From the NCBI GenBank assembly GCA_021307315.1, contig JAJSPD010000005.1, forward strand, positions 868,001 to 932,000: 64,000 bases of DNA. Direction: 5' to 3'. Numbering within the stretch: position 1 is the stretch's first letter; each line of letters begins with the position of its first letter. This DNA comes from Bisporella sp. PMI_857 (taxonomy: Eukaryota > Ascomycota > Leotiomycetes > Helotiales > Helotiaceae). The notes below the pieces were generated by a model. The model was given only the letters and a program-made list of their open reading frames with translations. It made no database searches and was not told the origin of the DNA. This document shows positions 1 through 13,129 of the stretch, one piece after another. Position numbers and translations under genes: made by a program.

Positions 1-1
1 G

Positions 2-846
2 GCGAAAGGAAGCTCTACTTCTCTTGTAGGAACCGCAGCGAGCCGAAACTCTGCTTCTCCATCACCTTGGGTTTGCAATACCTGTATCAATGTCAATGTC
101 ACATCATCTGGGACGCTGGCATCTACACCATTGTCTTCTGTCTCAGGTCGGGCGAGTTTAAACTCGAGGATTCCCGCCTCTGCAAATTTGACGGCTTCGA
201 ATCCTATTGTTCCATTTGTTCCTTCCAATCCTGTTACAAATTCAACCTCTAGTTTTCCAATATCTGGGCCTGGTGGCAGCCCTTCCCTCTCAAATCTGAC
301 TTTGTCTAATTCTACATCTCCTAATTTTATTACTCCTGGCGGGTCTATTGTTACTCCCCCTAGGGAGTCTAACCTTACCACCACGCTAGGACTTCTCAAT
401 TCTACTAGTTCGCCGGGGTCTCCCGCCGACTCTAATCCTTCGACCACATTGCCTTCCTCCATAGTTTCTAACAATGACACAGCTCTACCTACAACTACTC
501 CACCTCCCAGAAGCAGTACTAATACCGTTCCGCCCGAATCACAGTCTGTGACTTCGCTCGAAATAATCACCTCAACTGCACCAAATGGTGTGCCTACTAC
601 AATAACACGGACCACGGTTGTTCCCGCCGATCAGGCTGACCAGACCGCTGGAGCAGCTGCAGGCAAGACGAATACAGCCTCACCGAGCTTACAACGTGGT
701 GACGCGAGAAGTAATCATGCTGGGATGAGTGCTATTGCAAGTCTCGTTTGGGGTACTGTCGCATGGATCCTCACAAGTAGGTGCTCATTAAATGCTGGAT
801 TTTTACATGAAACATTGGCTGATCAAACCTTTTAGATGTTCTATGA
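2..846 (+). CDS. Ser/Thr-rich surface protein, 5' truncated
   Basis: The frame is open from base 2, so the gene starts before the window. About 260 residues are visible. They are dominated by Ser, Thr, Pro and Asn, with many N-x-S/T sequons, as in heavily glycosylated fungal cell-wall proteins. The C-terminus is hydrophobic (around SAIASLVWGTVAWIL). If read without splicing the ORF stops at 835. A GTAGGT donor at 777 and a TTTTAG acceptor ending at 835 would instead give a short tail ending at 846, which looks more like a GPI-anchor signal. No enzymatic domain is visible. The surface location is inferred from composition only. Confidence 0.6.
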
Positions 847-1550
847 CGGTATATTGACTGGGATTTTGCTGGTCTATTTTTGATTTAAGCTTGCATGGAG
901 TTTAGGGCATAGCGTCGGGGTCATTCAACTAACGTCTCTCCTTTTCATGACCGCATGACGCAATGAAGTAGAATAATTTTATGGATACAAACGGGAACTC
1001 ATAGAAAGATTCTTCAAGGGAGGCATCTTATTGGAGGATAGGGAATGGAGAATATGGGTGTGGCAAAAGTATAAGAATATTGATTTCAAGGAGCATGGAA
1101 GGCAAGACATAGTCGGCATGAATTGCTGACGATAACATCCAATAATACTATTGTAATCATCCAAGAGAGCATTTTCTTTCATGAATGATTTCCCTGTTGA
1201 GTCGATTGAGCTTATCCATGACCTAACGTAGACCAGCGGTGCTAACATATCCTACTCCTTTGAGTCTGTCTTGGCTCCGGACTAAATTGTCTCGAATAGA
1301 CAACACAAGTGGTCTGGACAATATATACATATACATTTTGCTTCAGAGCTATGAGTTGTGTATTCCTTTCCTACAGAAAATGCCTTGCATCATCTACTAA
1401 GAACTCGTACGTCACAGCTCATGCCACGACTTCATGTCGGGAATTCTCTCTAGGTTGATTCCTGCCCGCAATAACGCAACGCCAGCCCCATATTACCCTC
1501 AACTCCGAACAATCCCAAATATAAAGCAGCAAGAATTCGGGATATCGATC
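847..1550. other. intergenic, no gene seen
   Basis: This is the spacer between two convergent genes. Only short ORFs with no recognisable motif occur on either strand. I see no RNA gene or repeat. Confidence 0.6.
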
Positions 1551-2096
1551 TTATCCGGGTCCGATCCGCGGCATATCGTGATGCTCCGAGAGGTTCGAGA
1601 GGTATTTATTCAGCTCCTCCACGCGCTGCTTATGCGTCTTCACGCCCTCCTTCTGCAAACGATCCTGTAGCTACATCATCCCCCGTCAGCGTCCACATCT
1701 TTGGTACTTCATCTCTCTCTCTTCTCCTCCCCGCCAAAGCCGTAACAAAGAGGGGGGGGGAGGGAAAAAAAAAAAAAAAAAGAAGAAACAACGTACCCTC
1801 CGTCTGCGCATCTCCTCATGCGCTCTCTCAGCAGCAGTCTTCCCGTCGTTCCCGCGATGATCTAGCGTGCGCAGCTCATCCTCGCTCGGATCCTCGCCTT
1901 CCTTCCCGCCCTGCTGCTTCCCGGCGTCTTCGTCTTCCCCCGCGAGCGCCTTCTGCAGCGCGGATGCTTGCTCGCCGGATATGGAGGGGTCGCCTTTGGA
2001 TGCCTTCTTCTTTTTCTTCTTCTTGACCCCGCTGTCTTTTACGCCCTTTAGCTTTAGCCCGCCGCCTACAGCGGACGCGTAGTCGTCTGATGGCAT
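1551..2096 (-). CDS. FAM32A-like (DUF1754) nuclear protein
   Basis: The gene has two exons, 1797-2096 and 1551-1670, joining in phase 0 to give 139 residues. The N-terminal block LKLKGVKDSGVKKKKKKK and the C-terminal block EGVKTHKQRVEELNKYLS followed by SEHHDMPRIGPG are the hallmarks of the conserved eukaryotic FAM32A family. The animal member is a nuclear protein linked to the spliceosome; a role in this fungus is inferred from that. The middle is acidic and lysine-rich, so probably disordered. The intron (1671-1796) has an unusual 5' part: on the coding strand a run of about 18 T precedes a C-rich run. The chosen start is the family-type MPSDDY; an in-frame upstream ATG at 2156 would add 20 residues. 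Confidence 0.85.
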
Positions 2097-3045
2097 CTTC
2101 GCGCTTTTGGTGATGTGCGGAGGCTGGCTTGGGAAGAGGGTTGGGAGGTTTGCCAAGCGCTGTAGAGGCGGTGATAGGGGGCAGAATTTTGGGGATTCCG
2201 CCGGATTGGGAAGGGTCTCCTGAAATTACCGAGCGCCGGCGGATTATTGATGGATGGCGTGCAAAATTCGTCTTTGGTGAACGGGAAATTGGAAAGGGCA
2301 GATCTGATAGGCTTCTGGAAATTGAAGACGGGTGCTATCTGAATTGAGAGCGACGCTTTAAGCTGGAATTCTAGTCAGATACTGTTGCATGTTCCATGAG
2401 ATGACTGGAATACCGTATAGCCTGTAGTTTGATCTCACCAGCTCATACATTCTGACTCTGCTGCATCAAGAAGCAGCTTTGATTTTGAGCCCTGCTGCGC
2501 CATTATTCCGTCTTCTATTTTGGCAATTCTCCCGTGGTGTTCCCAAATTTTTATTCCCCAAGAAGGTGAAGAAACACCTCACGTACAAATTTCTTAACCT
2601 CCTGCACCTGTTCTTAATTGTAAAAAACCCCCGCTCTGCACACTATTCTCATGTTCTCTTCTTTGTAGCTTGATGACGGCTTTGTCGTGATATGCTATAT
2701 TTAAATGGAATGGGCCTTTTACTAAAACCTGAACTTGTTGCATTGCGAGTGATTGCACACTTCTGTTGGGTTCAATTCTCTCTTTTTGTAGTCTGAGAAT
2801 CCCCGGTACGAGATGACAACTTAAAAGTCGAAGACAGTATGGCTAATAACGCAATCCAAAGTGAGTGAGACTTTATCCAAAGCTTAAAAGTAATATGTTC
2901 TATTACCTTATATCCTCAATGCATAACATGGCTTTGAACCAGGGCAAGTGGTTGACCAACCTTAAATAACAATGACAAAAGTAATGAGGATTCAACTATG
3001 TAGACTTTCTGGATTAGCTCGTGGGCCCATCTATTAAGTTATTAT
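2097..3045. other. intergenic, no gene seen
   Basis: This is the upstream region of the FAM32A-like gene and the downstream region of SEC59. It is AT-rich in its second half. Short ORFs here lack motifs. Confidence 0.55.
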
Positions 3046-5866
3046 CTATATGTCTAATCCTTTGGCACAAAGCCAGAGGATGATAGGGCAAACAACGTTG
3101 TCGTTACCACCAGTGAGAACTGCCTCTGTGAGACTAGCAATTCCAGCCGCAACGCCTGCCTTCCCAATCGTCAATGTCATCGAGTCATTATTATTTGCAG
3201 GCCACCCTCCGATTCTAAGCCATATTTTTGCCAGTACCAACGCCAGACCCACGGCAGTAGCAAATGCTATGCTGCCTTCGATACTTTTCCCACCGCCCCA
3301 GAGCCATTTCCTCCGGCCATACCGTCTGCCTATCAATGAAGCAGCGGCATCTCCCATACCGACACAAATGACCCCACTGACCATACTGACCTCCCTGCGT
3401 GGAACTTCCCATCCGGAAAGGAAATCCTTTCCTGTTCGAGGAAGAGTACCGAGAGAAAGCCAGAGAGGAATCGCACAGCCAATGAGAAGAAATATATGTG
3501 AAATCACAACCGGCCCTTTCAGATCCCTGCCATCAACATAAGGTGTGAGGAAAGAGGCCAGTGATTTGGACAAAGGTGGTAGTTGAGAAGCGCGAAAGAG
3601 GTCTAGTAGCAGGAAGATTGCAAGCATTAATATTAATGCCAATGCTGCATATGTCGGGTCAATAAATGTTGCTGGAAGTAACATGCCCACCATCATAAAA
3701 TGGAAGACTTTTCGCCGCGTATCCACTTCGTATATTGAGGAAAGTTTTAGGACAATTGCAAGACCAACACCAATGATTGCTAGCCAGTAAACACTAAGGA
3801 TGAGTCGAGTATTCGCCTCTCCAAAATATGAGTGCCTAGTATGTTCAACCCAGCCTAGGTGGCAAGATTCTTTGTTTTCCAAGTCATCACGCGGTGGCAG
3901 ACAGATCCATCGCTGTAAATTAGTTGTCACAACCTCCATCCTAAACCATGAGTTATCACCGAAAAGATATCCCAGAGCCCACCCAATAGGCTCGTTCCCT
4001 TGTAGTGCATTTCGTTGAACATAGTCACGAATGCCGACTAATATAATTGCCAGGACACAAGCATAAACGTAAGCAGCATAAAGCCATTTCCTCCAGGTCG
4101 CTTGAGTTTGTGTAAGATTGAAGAATGCCTGGACACTAGATGAGGCGGCTCTTTTGCGACGACCAGATGGCGTTCTGTCGCTTAATCGTGTCGGTAATGA
4201 ACTGAGCGCAGGCAATGTGTGTCGCCTCTGGACCGAGCAAAAGTCCTCCACAGTGGTTTGTACTGAGCCGTTGTGATTTGGAGTCTGGGAGGCGGATTTG
4301 GGCTCAATAGCTGACGCAGAGCCATTCTCAGGAATGGAGGTGACACCATGTCTTGTAGTGTCGAGCTTAAGAGGCTTTACCCTAGGGTGGGACCTAAATT
4401 TCTCATCTTCGCTGGTATCGCTGGCAGTTGGATCTTTAATGAACAAAGTGCTTAACTTGTTAAGTGGCGACGACCTTTTCGCTCCCTTTAGGCTTGGGTT
4501 TATAAAATTTGCTCGTTTAAAGCGCCACTTTGGTACTCTGGCAAGAGCCACGCCCCATCTTAGAACGTGTCCGCATGTCACCAGAACTCCAGTTCCACCA
4601 CCCCAGAGCAAAACTTTCAGGATAACTGCTTGTGGTGATGATGCGAGCAGGAGGAGGTCGATCAATCCAATAGAGAGCAATTGTAGCTCTGCTGTGAGCA
4701 GACTGGTAGTTGTTAGGTAATGAAGGGTGACACAAGTAGCTTGATGTAAAGGTGCTAAAAGCACTAGGATCTCGGCATCCAGATAAGACTCGTCTGAGTG
4801 AACTTGCAGTGGTATAAATTTTAACTTTCCCAGACCCTTCGAGAGTAAAAGAGGAACCACAGAGAGTAGCCACTGGATAGTATTAGAGCTTTCGAGTCCA
4901 CCGAAAGAAGGAATGAGTTCTCTGGGAAGTGATGCTATGGAGAGTATGATACTTGGCAGCAATCCTTCTGGTCTTGCCATACATACTAGGGTCGAAACTA
5001 GCATTGTGAGGGCGGGAGGGTAGAATAGAGGGGCAGGATCAAAAGCCACTGGTATTGCCAACGAAAGTGGTCGTTTGTAAGGATCGGTTGGATTCACATG
5101 TCGCAGCACTCGAATTGGGTACAGGAGAATCAGCGTGGAGATTAACAAAATCTGGGATAAAACCTCTGCACTTATTAGTTTGACTCAAGATGCGATTTCT
5201 TGAATCATGCTCACCTGTCTTCCATTGGAGGAGCAGCTGCTTTACGTCACTGTTAAAACAGAGGATTCCGCCCACGAATAGAAGAATAGCCCCTTCCGTG
5301 GTTCTTCTTACAATCTCTGCCAATCTTTTCTGCTGTATCCTTATTACACTCTTATGTTCCTCGTCGTCTTTCAATGCTATGATTGCAGCCGTCGCCTTCC
5401 TCCAAAGCCCTCTTGATCTTTTAGAGTCTTCTTCGGCAAGTCCTGGGGACATCAGAGGACTCGGCGAGCTCGATAATGACCCATCTTCACCCCTCAGCCC
5501 CTTATGTGGTCGTAATTTGGGGGCCGGAAGGCCTTTCAAGAAATGTTCATCGTCCGCTTCTGTCCCGCTATCGCTTCCTATAGGCTCCCGGTAGCCTGCT
5601 GAGTTTGGCCGTCCATGTTCTCGATTCTCATCATTGCTCTTTCCTATAGCCTTCGACGAAGATGTGGGTTGAGGGGCATTAATGCTGAAGCGTTCCGAGG
5701 AATAAGGTAGTTCATATTGCTGTCTATGATATGGGTGAGGAGACCTCGATAATCGGCGACCAGCATCTTCTCGTAGTCTTTGGGCATGTGGAGGGGGTTG
5801 TGCTGGGTTAAGGAGCTCAGGCATAGCGGAGTGAAGCCGTGAACTGCTGAATCCGCAGGAAACCAC
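3046..5866 (-). CDS. SEC59: dolichol kinase
   Basis: Two exons (5215-5866 and 3046-5165) join across a 49-base intron with an ACTAATA branch site, giving about 923 residues. The enzyme makes dolichyl phosphate from dolichol using CTP in the ER membrane; dolichyl phosphate is the lipid carrier for N- and O-glycosylation and GPI anchors. The N-terminal ~200 residues are disordered. Many membrane segments follow, and the C-terminal third holds the conserved dolichol-kinase region: DTRRKVFHFMMVGM, LTPYVDGRDLKG and the CTP-binding-type stretch ICVGMGDAAASLIGRRYGRR with KSIEGS. The protein is longer than yeast Sec59 because of the N-terminal extension. An alternative start is the ATG at 5824. Confidence 0.92.
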
Positions 5867-8800
5867 AACCGACCATTGTATGCGCCGGAAGGTGTAGGGA
5901 TATAGGTTTTCTGTGGATGAATTGATAGGCTGATTCAGTATATTTACCTAGTGTGTGCGGAAGTAACGATTTGCAAGCAAGATCTTTGGTCATGGAGAAT
6001 TGCCATGATGTGATTCACATGTAATTGTTGAGCCTGATCAGAAAAGACTACGTACCCACCCACATTAGTTAGACTTCGTGACTTGGGCAATAGTTTACCC
6101 GAGCCACAGCCGAGTCTGACACACCTGGTGGATGGCGCAGAAACCGCCCTGAGACTGCGATACGCAACAGAATCTCCGCCTCAACGCTGATTGGTGATAT
6201 TCTTAGCTTACAGGTCTGAGTGATGAACTTTTAGCTTAATATATGTTGGCAATGACATAAGGTGTTGCACAAGACGAATAAGATAATTAATGTTGCTCAC
6301 TGCTTTGAGGCAAGGCAGAAGATTGCTGTATATGGATAGATTGCAATCCTCAGAATATTAAATATCGCATAATGGCCTTCCATATTAGGCATGAACAAAT
6401 GAAGCGCGCGCTAACACTATCTCCAGAAAAAATGCTTTAATTGTCACAAAATGCCTAACTTGCTTTCACACTGAAAGCGCAAATCCTACTCAATGATGTA
6501 AATTAATAACTCTAATTGTTTCGTCGATCTGAAACCCAAATTAATTCAAAGCTTTTCAGTCAAGATCCAGCTATCTAGTCGGCTTTTCACCTGACTCTCC
6601 GGGACGATAAGTGTGCTTCGCTCCCTCTCCATCCATGCCTAGTCGTTGAACATCCATATTGCCACCTTGACCAGGTATAGATCTGTTTATAGGTGCCACT
6701 AGAATTGCGTTTTGTCTAACAGGTCAGTTGTTTCTGAGGGCGTGAGTAGTAACGGTTGGAGATTTAAATGTATGCTGCAGGTGGACGGTGCGGCATATGG
6801 TGCTGCATTGATGGTGCGGGTAGCCGTATCATGGACGGGCCTGACGGGAACACGCATACCAGGACGCTTTTGTCGCTTGTAGCGTGGGACTTGGAAATCT
6901 ATATTATCATCGTTTGCTTGCTAGACATGGAATTATGATTAGAGTATATCGATAGGCTGGTGGCTCTACTTGCACGAGGGTGGACCGCTTGCTGTCAGCG
7001 GCGACTCCCCACCAGCCTCCACGTCCGCAGACGTCGGGGTGGAAGAGACGCTAGTGCCACTTCTTTTAAGCAGCTTTCCCAGGAAATTATTATTATTATT
7101 CCTTTTAACGTGCTGTATCAGTCGGGGACTATGTAACACGGCCAGGGCACTCGGGCCTAGCAATTCGGTTGGGGTGTTGACAATATATACTAAGTCTCGA
7201 GAGTAAAAAAAGAAAAAGCAGAAGCACAAGTACCCTACAAAGACTGTACTAGCCAATATTAATAGACTAGTAGCCTTAACATACTCTTTCCAAAAACCTC
7301 TCATATATTCCAGTGAGTGTTAGGGATCGAGTCCTAATAAAAAAGAGTCCTTTCTTCACGTCCCGTCGATTCTTTCGTTCCCTACACGTCTTTCTCCATT
7401 ACAGCCTTCGCTTTGTCGACTTTTCTCCGCGATCCTTTCTCCGGCCATAGATATGTATCTATCGAAAGTACGAGCCGCCCAAATGCTTGTGTTGTAATCT
7501 TGTTGTACGTGTAACTTTCGACCGTTTTTCCGGTTTACTTCCTCAGCTTTTCCACGTTGTGTGTTCCGAAACTCGTATAGTAAACAAGTGCAAATAGTTG
7601 AAAGCTAGTTCGAGAGTAGCTAAAGTCGTGTTTCAACTCGTTTTTCAGTGTTGTAAAGAGTTTGTTGTTGAATCGAAGTGATACCTTTCATAGAAAAACC
7701 TCTAGCCTTGGCGTGAAAACTCTGCTTCTCCCTTCACTTTGGCCCTAGAAATCCTCCTACATCACTGTTTGGGCTGAATCTCGGCTCTGGAATCGTTATT
7801 AAACTGCCTCAGGAGAGTAATATTGATTCCAGGTTCGTAGAGGGCACCGCATACAGGTGTTCAGCCATCGCCCTCCGCTTTCCCAGGAAAGAAACACCAC
7901 TACACCAGTAAATCCGCCAAACTCTGAGCTGTGCCTGGTAGAGTTCCAGCTCAGATGATAATTCAACTACCCACTCTCGAGCATTCTTGATGATCTCTTG
8001 GACAGTGATACTAAAATTTTCGGCCCCGACGAGCCGAGATGAGTTCCTTCATCCAGCTTCCCAACCATTTATGATAATCTTGACTTGTGAGCCATGAATT
8101 TCATCAGTGTGTTTTTCCAGCACAGTTTTTAGTGGATATGAAGATTCGCAATGAATTTCTTAACTTTCTATGAGGCTGGAGAGCATATGAAAGTAGAGAC
8201 TGAAAGTTATGAAGTGAAAAGCTTTGTAACTCTAGCCCCAAGAATAAGTGTCTGTGCTAATTCATTCTCGAGTTTTGCCGCTAAAGTTTCATACGTCTCG
8301 CATTGTAATGAACGCTTCACTAGGGAATAATGTAAAGGTATTCACTGATATGAAGAATAGCGCGGTCGAGTATGATCCCTGCGTGGGACCTACCACCTTG
8401 ACAGTTAATGGTACTACCAATGACGCATACATAGATCAAAACCAAGGGACACAAATTGCATCACAGATAGAAAAGAAAGATCTGGACTAGCAGGATCTGC
8501 TATTTTATCATGTGAGAGCAAGTGATATATCATTTTAATGCTGGAAAAATTCATCGCAAGAACGAAAAAAAAAGTAAAATGAAAAAAATTCAAGGAAAAA
8601 GAACATGAAAGAAATCACCTACTGGCATGAGATATACTATATATCTATGGGCTGCTGACGGACAACATACCCAAAACAATTGCTGTGTATAAGTTCTAAC
8701 ATTAGGAAGAGGACAATGCTGCGAATTTTGTATAACAGGATAATACGCAAGTAACAAACTAAGAAGCTTAATTGCACTCAAAACGCACATTCTAACTGAC

Positions 8801-9751
8801 TACCAGCGATCGACACAAGGGATATGGCAATATCTGAAGCAGTCAAGTTCGGTAGGAGGTCAAGTACCCTAGTGTATCTCAGTGATGTGGGGCTTGGGAC
8901 TATTCCTAACCCAAGTCTAATTTATATATCTACGCGACAGGCAGGAAAGCTCCTGAATGTTGGAGAAACATGTAGGAGCAGAGAAGGCAAGGATGCAAAT
9001 TCGTCGAGAGTACCAGTAACTGCTATTCCACGGATGCGAGGTTTGCGGCGGTGGTGAAGATGCTAACCGAACCAGTGACTAGCGGCTTGGCAGGGGCTGG
9101 CTGGAGATGAACTCGGAAGTGTTTGGCATCTTGGCCTGTGTTTTGACATCAAGATTACCAACAACTAAGCTCGTTCGTAAAATCCGCGCCACTCACGCAC
9201 AGCTAGGACTCCAGCTATTTACGTTTCATAGCCATGAACCTATTCACGGACCCACGCAGGAGCATCCTTTTTGGAATAGGGGCACAACACCAATCCTCAA
9301 GAGCCGCTGAGACCAACTGGCAATACCAACCAATTCTTGATATCCACCAACAAAATGGAGCCTCAATTGCACAATATGCGTTACAGATAAGCACTGAGCT
9401 ATGAAGCCTTTCTTAAATTACAGCTAGGAGGTTGCAGTGGGCTATCTGATGTAGGTCGTCTAGTTGATTCCCTATTCGCCTGCAGATCTCACTGTCCCTT
9501 TACCTTCAACTTTATCTCTCACTACACGTCCCCTAAATTTTTAAATTATAGAGCTATCCAGTTGATCGTCATGGTCCGTATTGAATACGGCCACTAGACT
9601 CAAGTGAGATCTCACCATTCCAAGGCCTTTCCTGCGCTTACTGGTGCTCAGCCCTGTCACCGCAAATATCATATACTAGTAAATATCTGATCTGCTCCAC
9701 TCATGAGGCCAGTGGCCGCAGTTGATTCTTAAGTGGAACGCTGCCTTTCCA
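5867..9751. other. gene-poor region, possible decayed element
   Basis: This is almost 4 kb without a convincing gene. At 7088-7105 there is an ATT microsatellite, which reads as poly-Asn in the minus-strand ORF 6966-7304. A stretch from about 7180 to 7700 is rich in short T/C and TTG motifs and begins with TGTTGACA, as many LTRs do, but I could not find a matching second copy or a target-site duplication. A plus-strand ORF at 8248-8490 (80 residues) resembles nothing I know. Confidence 0.4.
6966..7304 (-). CDS. possible small membrane protein, unknown
   Basis: The ORF encodes 112 residues and starts at an ATG. It has one hydrophobic stretch near the N-terminus (ATSLLILASTVFVGYLCFCF), followed by a polar tail with a run of five Asn encoded by an ATT/AAT microsatellite and a Ser/Pro/Gly-rich end. 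I do not recognise a family. The Asn run and the gene-poor surroundings make a chance ORF quite possible. Confidence 0.2.
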   Translation of the reverse strand: MRGFWKEYVKATSLLILASTVFVGYLCFCFFFFYSRDLVYIVNTPTELLGPSALAVLHSPRLIQHVKRNNNNNFLGKLLKRSGTSVSSTPTSADVEAGGESPLTASGPPSCK

Positions 9752-12700
9752 ATGGCTTATACAGCGATTGAAGGTGACAGCGAATCTGCTATTCTACCAC
9801 GAACCGCATATCGACGGATGGATTCATATGCAGCAGAAGGATCGGCGTCATCCGGCTCGAGTATTGAAAAGTCTGAGAGGATCACATATGGACTGGGGAT
9901 ATCTGAAGACGAGCGCGACAACAACATTCCACGAAAGCCAGTATCTACGACAGGATCAATTCATGGTCGAGGTTCAATTAGTCCCTCAATGCCATCAATG
10001 CAGTATCGGATTACCGATGCGACATCCACCCCAAGAAACCCCTTCGAAAATTCGCGGTCCGAGCCCGAGTCGAACTCTTCTACGCCATTATACGCCCCTC
10101 GGTTTGAGGACAACCCATATGATGGCGCGCGATTTGGCACAATGCTCGAGGAGGACGACATTACACGGGCGAAATCTGCTAGCGGCCTTGATGAGATCGA
10201 ATTAGAGGAGGGACAACAACCATTCTGTGGCATTAATGGCAACGATAGTTATAATTACAATGGCAGTATTGGTATGCCGGATTCGAAATTCATATGGTGC
10301 AGAGAGGATCAATTCACTGACACCACTCCAGGTGTTTTCCAAGGGTGCCCAACGAACCATGATATTCACTCGTCACGAAAAAGTTGGCTTTCAATATCTA
10401 TCCTGCTTCTCTCTATATACTCAACACTCTTTTCTGGTCTGTGGTTGATATTGGGCTTTTGGCAACCTCGATATGGACGCAAAATCATTTCAAATGGACA
10501 AATTACGCCAGCCACAGCATCCACGTTATTTGCACTTTTTGCAAAGACGATTGAATTAAGTTTCGTCACAGTGTTTGTTAGTTTTCTAGGACAGGTTTTA
10601 ACGAGACGCTCGTTGTCCAAAGACTCTCGAGGGGTGACAATATCCGAATTTAGCATGAAAACTTGGGTGAGGCACTTTCTACTTTCTACTTTTTCTACAA
10701 GCATCAATTCACTGTACTGACTCGACATTCGCCAGGTCATTCAGCCAGCTTTTATGATAACCAATTTCAAAAACATGCGGCATGCTTCACTTTCAATCCT
10801 TGGAGGGCTTGCTTTAGCTGCTGCTTTCGTTTCTACGTTTTACACAACTGCAAGTGACTCACTCGTCTCTCCACATCTCAAATTGGGAAATCTGAAAGGT
10901 AAAATCATGAAGAGTCTGGTGAAGACGAGTTATGCAAACCCGTATTACGTCAGTGCAAACTGTCACATCCCGATCGATGCAGCGGCGGATACTTTTGCTG
11001 CTGAAAGTTGTGTCAATATTGAACACGCCGGGCAAGGTTGGTACAGATCTCTATTAGAATTTATAAGACAATGGCTTATAATATTTAGCTTATCAAAATG
11101 TTCTATCGTATCTTGCAACGTAAGTATGAATGTGGCCAAGCAAAGTCTTGCTCTTGGTTTTTGTTAAATCAGTATTTTGTCCTTTCGAGAACATTCCAAT
11201 GTTAACCTATTGTTAGATGGAAACAGCTGAATGCCTCAAATGAAGAAGCGTCCACTGACCTGTCCAACCGTCCGCTCCCGACAGCGATTCTTCTAGACAA
11301 TACTACTGCAATCAGTGTAACTGGAAGTTGGGTACATACCAGCGACAGCAATATAGGGGCTGCATACGACAAGTACGAGCGGCTCGTTAATAATGTTACT
11401 ATGTCAAGTAAGCCTTTCATCTAAAATTTTCCTATATTTCTTGAATCAACAACGATTCTTTGCTTTTTGGGAAGCCCAAATACTGACCATTCCAAGTGCC
11501 ACATGCTGCGGTTTTCGCTGCGGCACGTGATCCTGTAAACAAAATTCTGCAACCCGAGGACTTAGATGGACTTGGAGAGTATTATCTCAGAGCAGCTGTG
11601 GTCAGTCCCACAGTCAATGTTCTCTGTGTTGAGATGAATTCGACGGAGCTTAAACCATTGGTTTATGTGAAGTGGCCAGGTGCTTTGACGAACGAATCTG
11701 TGTCTTTGCCTGGGCAGAGGGTAGCTTGGTTCGCATTATTTTTCCTTACCAAACAATACTCAAACGCACCTACTAACTCCTATATCAGGCCAGGATATGA
11801 AAAAAATGTGACTAAGGAATTCGCTGCCAAGCCGTTTCTAAATCGCACAGTAGTCGATGATATCTTCGAATGGGGCGAAAAGTATGCACGATTCCCTCCT
11901 GTATTTCCAATGGTACGACCCCTCTATCTCTTAGGTTGTCTTGAATGATTTAACTAATAAAGAAAGCTACCGATTGATTACAACTCAATTCTCAATGTCA
12001 GTGTTGCTCAAAGTGACTCTAATTATCTCCTTATCAAGTCACCAACTACAACAAACTACACAATGTGTCAAACCAAATCTTGGCTCTCCCCAGACTGTAG
12101 TACTCAATATAATGTCTCGGGGACATCTGGAGGCCACCTCAGATCACACTGTAACATTCCCAGGGATGCGATGGCATATAAACAAGTGGTTCCTGGGGCT
12201 TCAACGGGAAAGCCTTCCGGGGATTACAGAAATGTTGCTGCGCAATTACTACTCTCGCTAGCTCTTAATACAGGAATATCTAATGCCAATGCATCATCAG
12301 CTCGAATATTGTCGCAGCTTGTCCCCGTACTTTCGGGTCCAGGAAAAGTCACGCTAAGCCGCGAAAAACCAAGCATAGCGGAAACCCTTGCAGTAATGTC
12401 AGCCAGTAAGAGATTTATGTTTGCCCCTTCTTTAGTTGCTGGCTGATCATTGTTAGGCTCTCTGCTTTTGAGTTCACGAGATTCGAGGCTTAACCATACA
12501 TGGAGAGATCCAAATAGTCCGGAAGCATACGAGAGTTTTGACGCCATGCTTGCATCAGAAGAGTATACCTCTGGGCCAACCTCAAATTGGCAGAAAATAT
12601 TCTACGTGGTGTTGTTCCTTGTATTTCTCATAAACGTCTTCTGTTTGTCATACTTCCTCATTATTTCTGGATTGGTGACAGATTTCACCGATTCTCAAAA

Positions 12701-12944
12701 CTTGTTCGCTCTCGCAGTCAATAGTCCGCCGTCACGAAGCTTAGCTGGTAGCTGCGGCGCTGGACCTAAAGGTTATCAACTAATGGTACCATGGCATATC
12801 GGCCAGGAATCTGGAACTTATCACTACTTTATCAAGGAGGGAGATCTGCAGCCCGATCCTGAAACTGCTCGTCAAAGAAAATCTCCTGCTTTCGACCCCG
12901 CCATCACGTATCAGAAATTGAGGACAGGAAAAAGCTGGCTATAG
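9752..12944 (+). CDS. fungal multi-pass membrane protein of unknown function
   Basis: Seven exons join exactly in frame into 926 residues: 9752-10666, 10736-11036, 11089-11119, 11217-11407, 11497-11912, 11967-12405 and 12457-12944. The first ~210 residues are polar and disordered. Membrane segments follow (around LSISILLLSIYSTLFSGLWL and STLFALFAKTIELSFVTVFV), then the signature RGVTISEFSMKTWV...QPAFMITNF. A long Cys- and Asn-x-Ser/Thr-containing outer region comes next (EHAGQAYQ, MPHAAVFAAARDPVN, VDDIFEWGEKY), then a last membrane segment (VVLFLVFLINVFCLSYFLII) and the ending NLFALAVNSPPS...LAGSCGAGP. I recall this layout from a widespread Pezizomycotina family annotated only as hypothetical membrane proteins. 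Function is unknown. The third exon is only 31 bases. Confidence 0.85.
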
Positions 12945-13129
12945 AGATTTTTTCTTATCGGCAGCATTCTATCGCCAAAAACAAATAGACGCCCCTAGTT
13001 AGAACCTTTATACAAAGAGATTGCTGTCATTTACGTCACAAAGTAAGAACCTTTAGCGCGTCCCACTATACTTCAATATCTAATAGTTGCAAAGCTTATG
13101 TACCTAGAATCGAGCCTCTACTAGACATT

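Noticed and set aside
3050..3541. 163-codon ORF antisense to dolichol kinase
   Set aside because: Shadow of a well-supported gene on the other strand.
7323..7335. GGATCGAGTCC resembles the T-arm (B box) of a tRNA
   Set aside because: No acceptor stem, D arm or anticodon arm could be fitted upstream.
11721..11788. A possible intron with GTAGCT donor, ACTAAC branch and ATCAG acceptor in the large membrane protein gene
   Set aside because: Removing it shifts the frame into a stop, whereas keeping it leaves the whole seven-exon model in frame.
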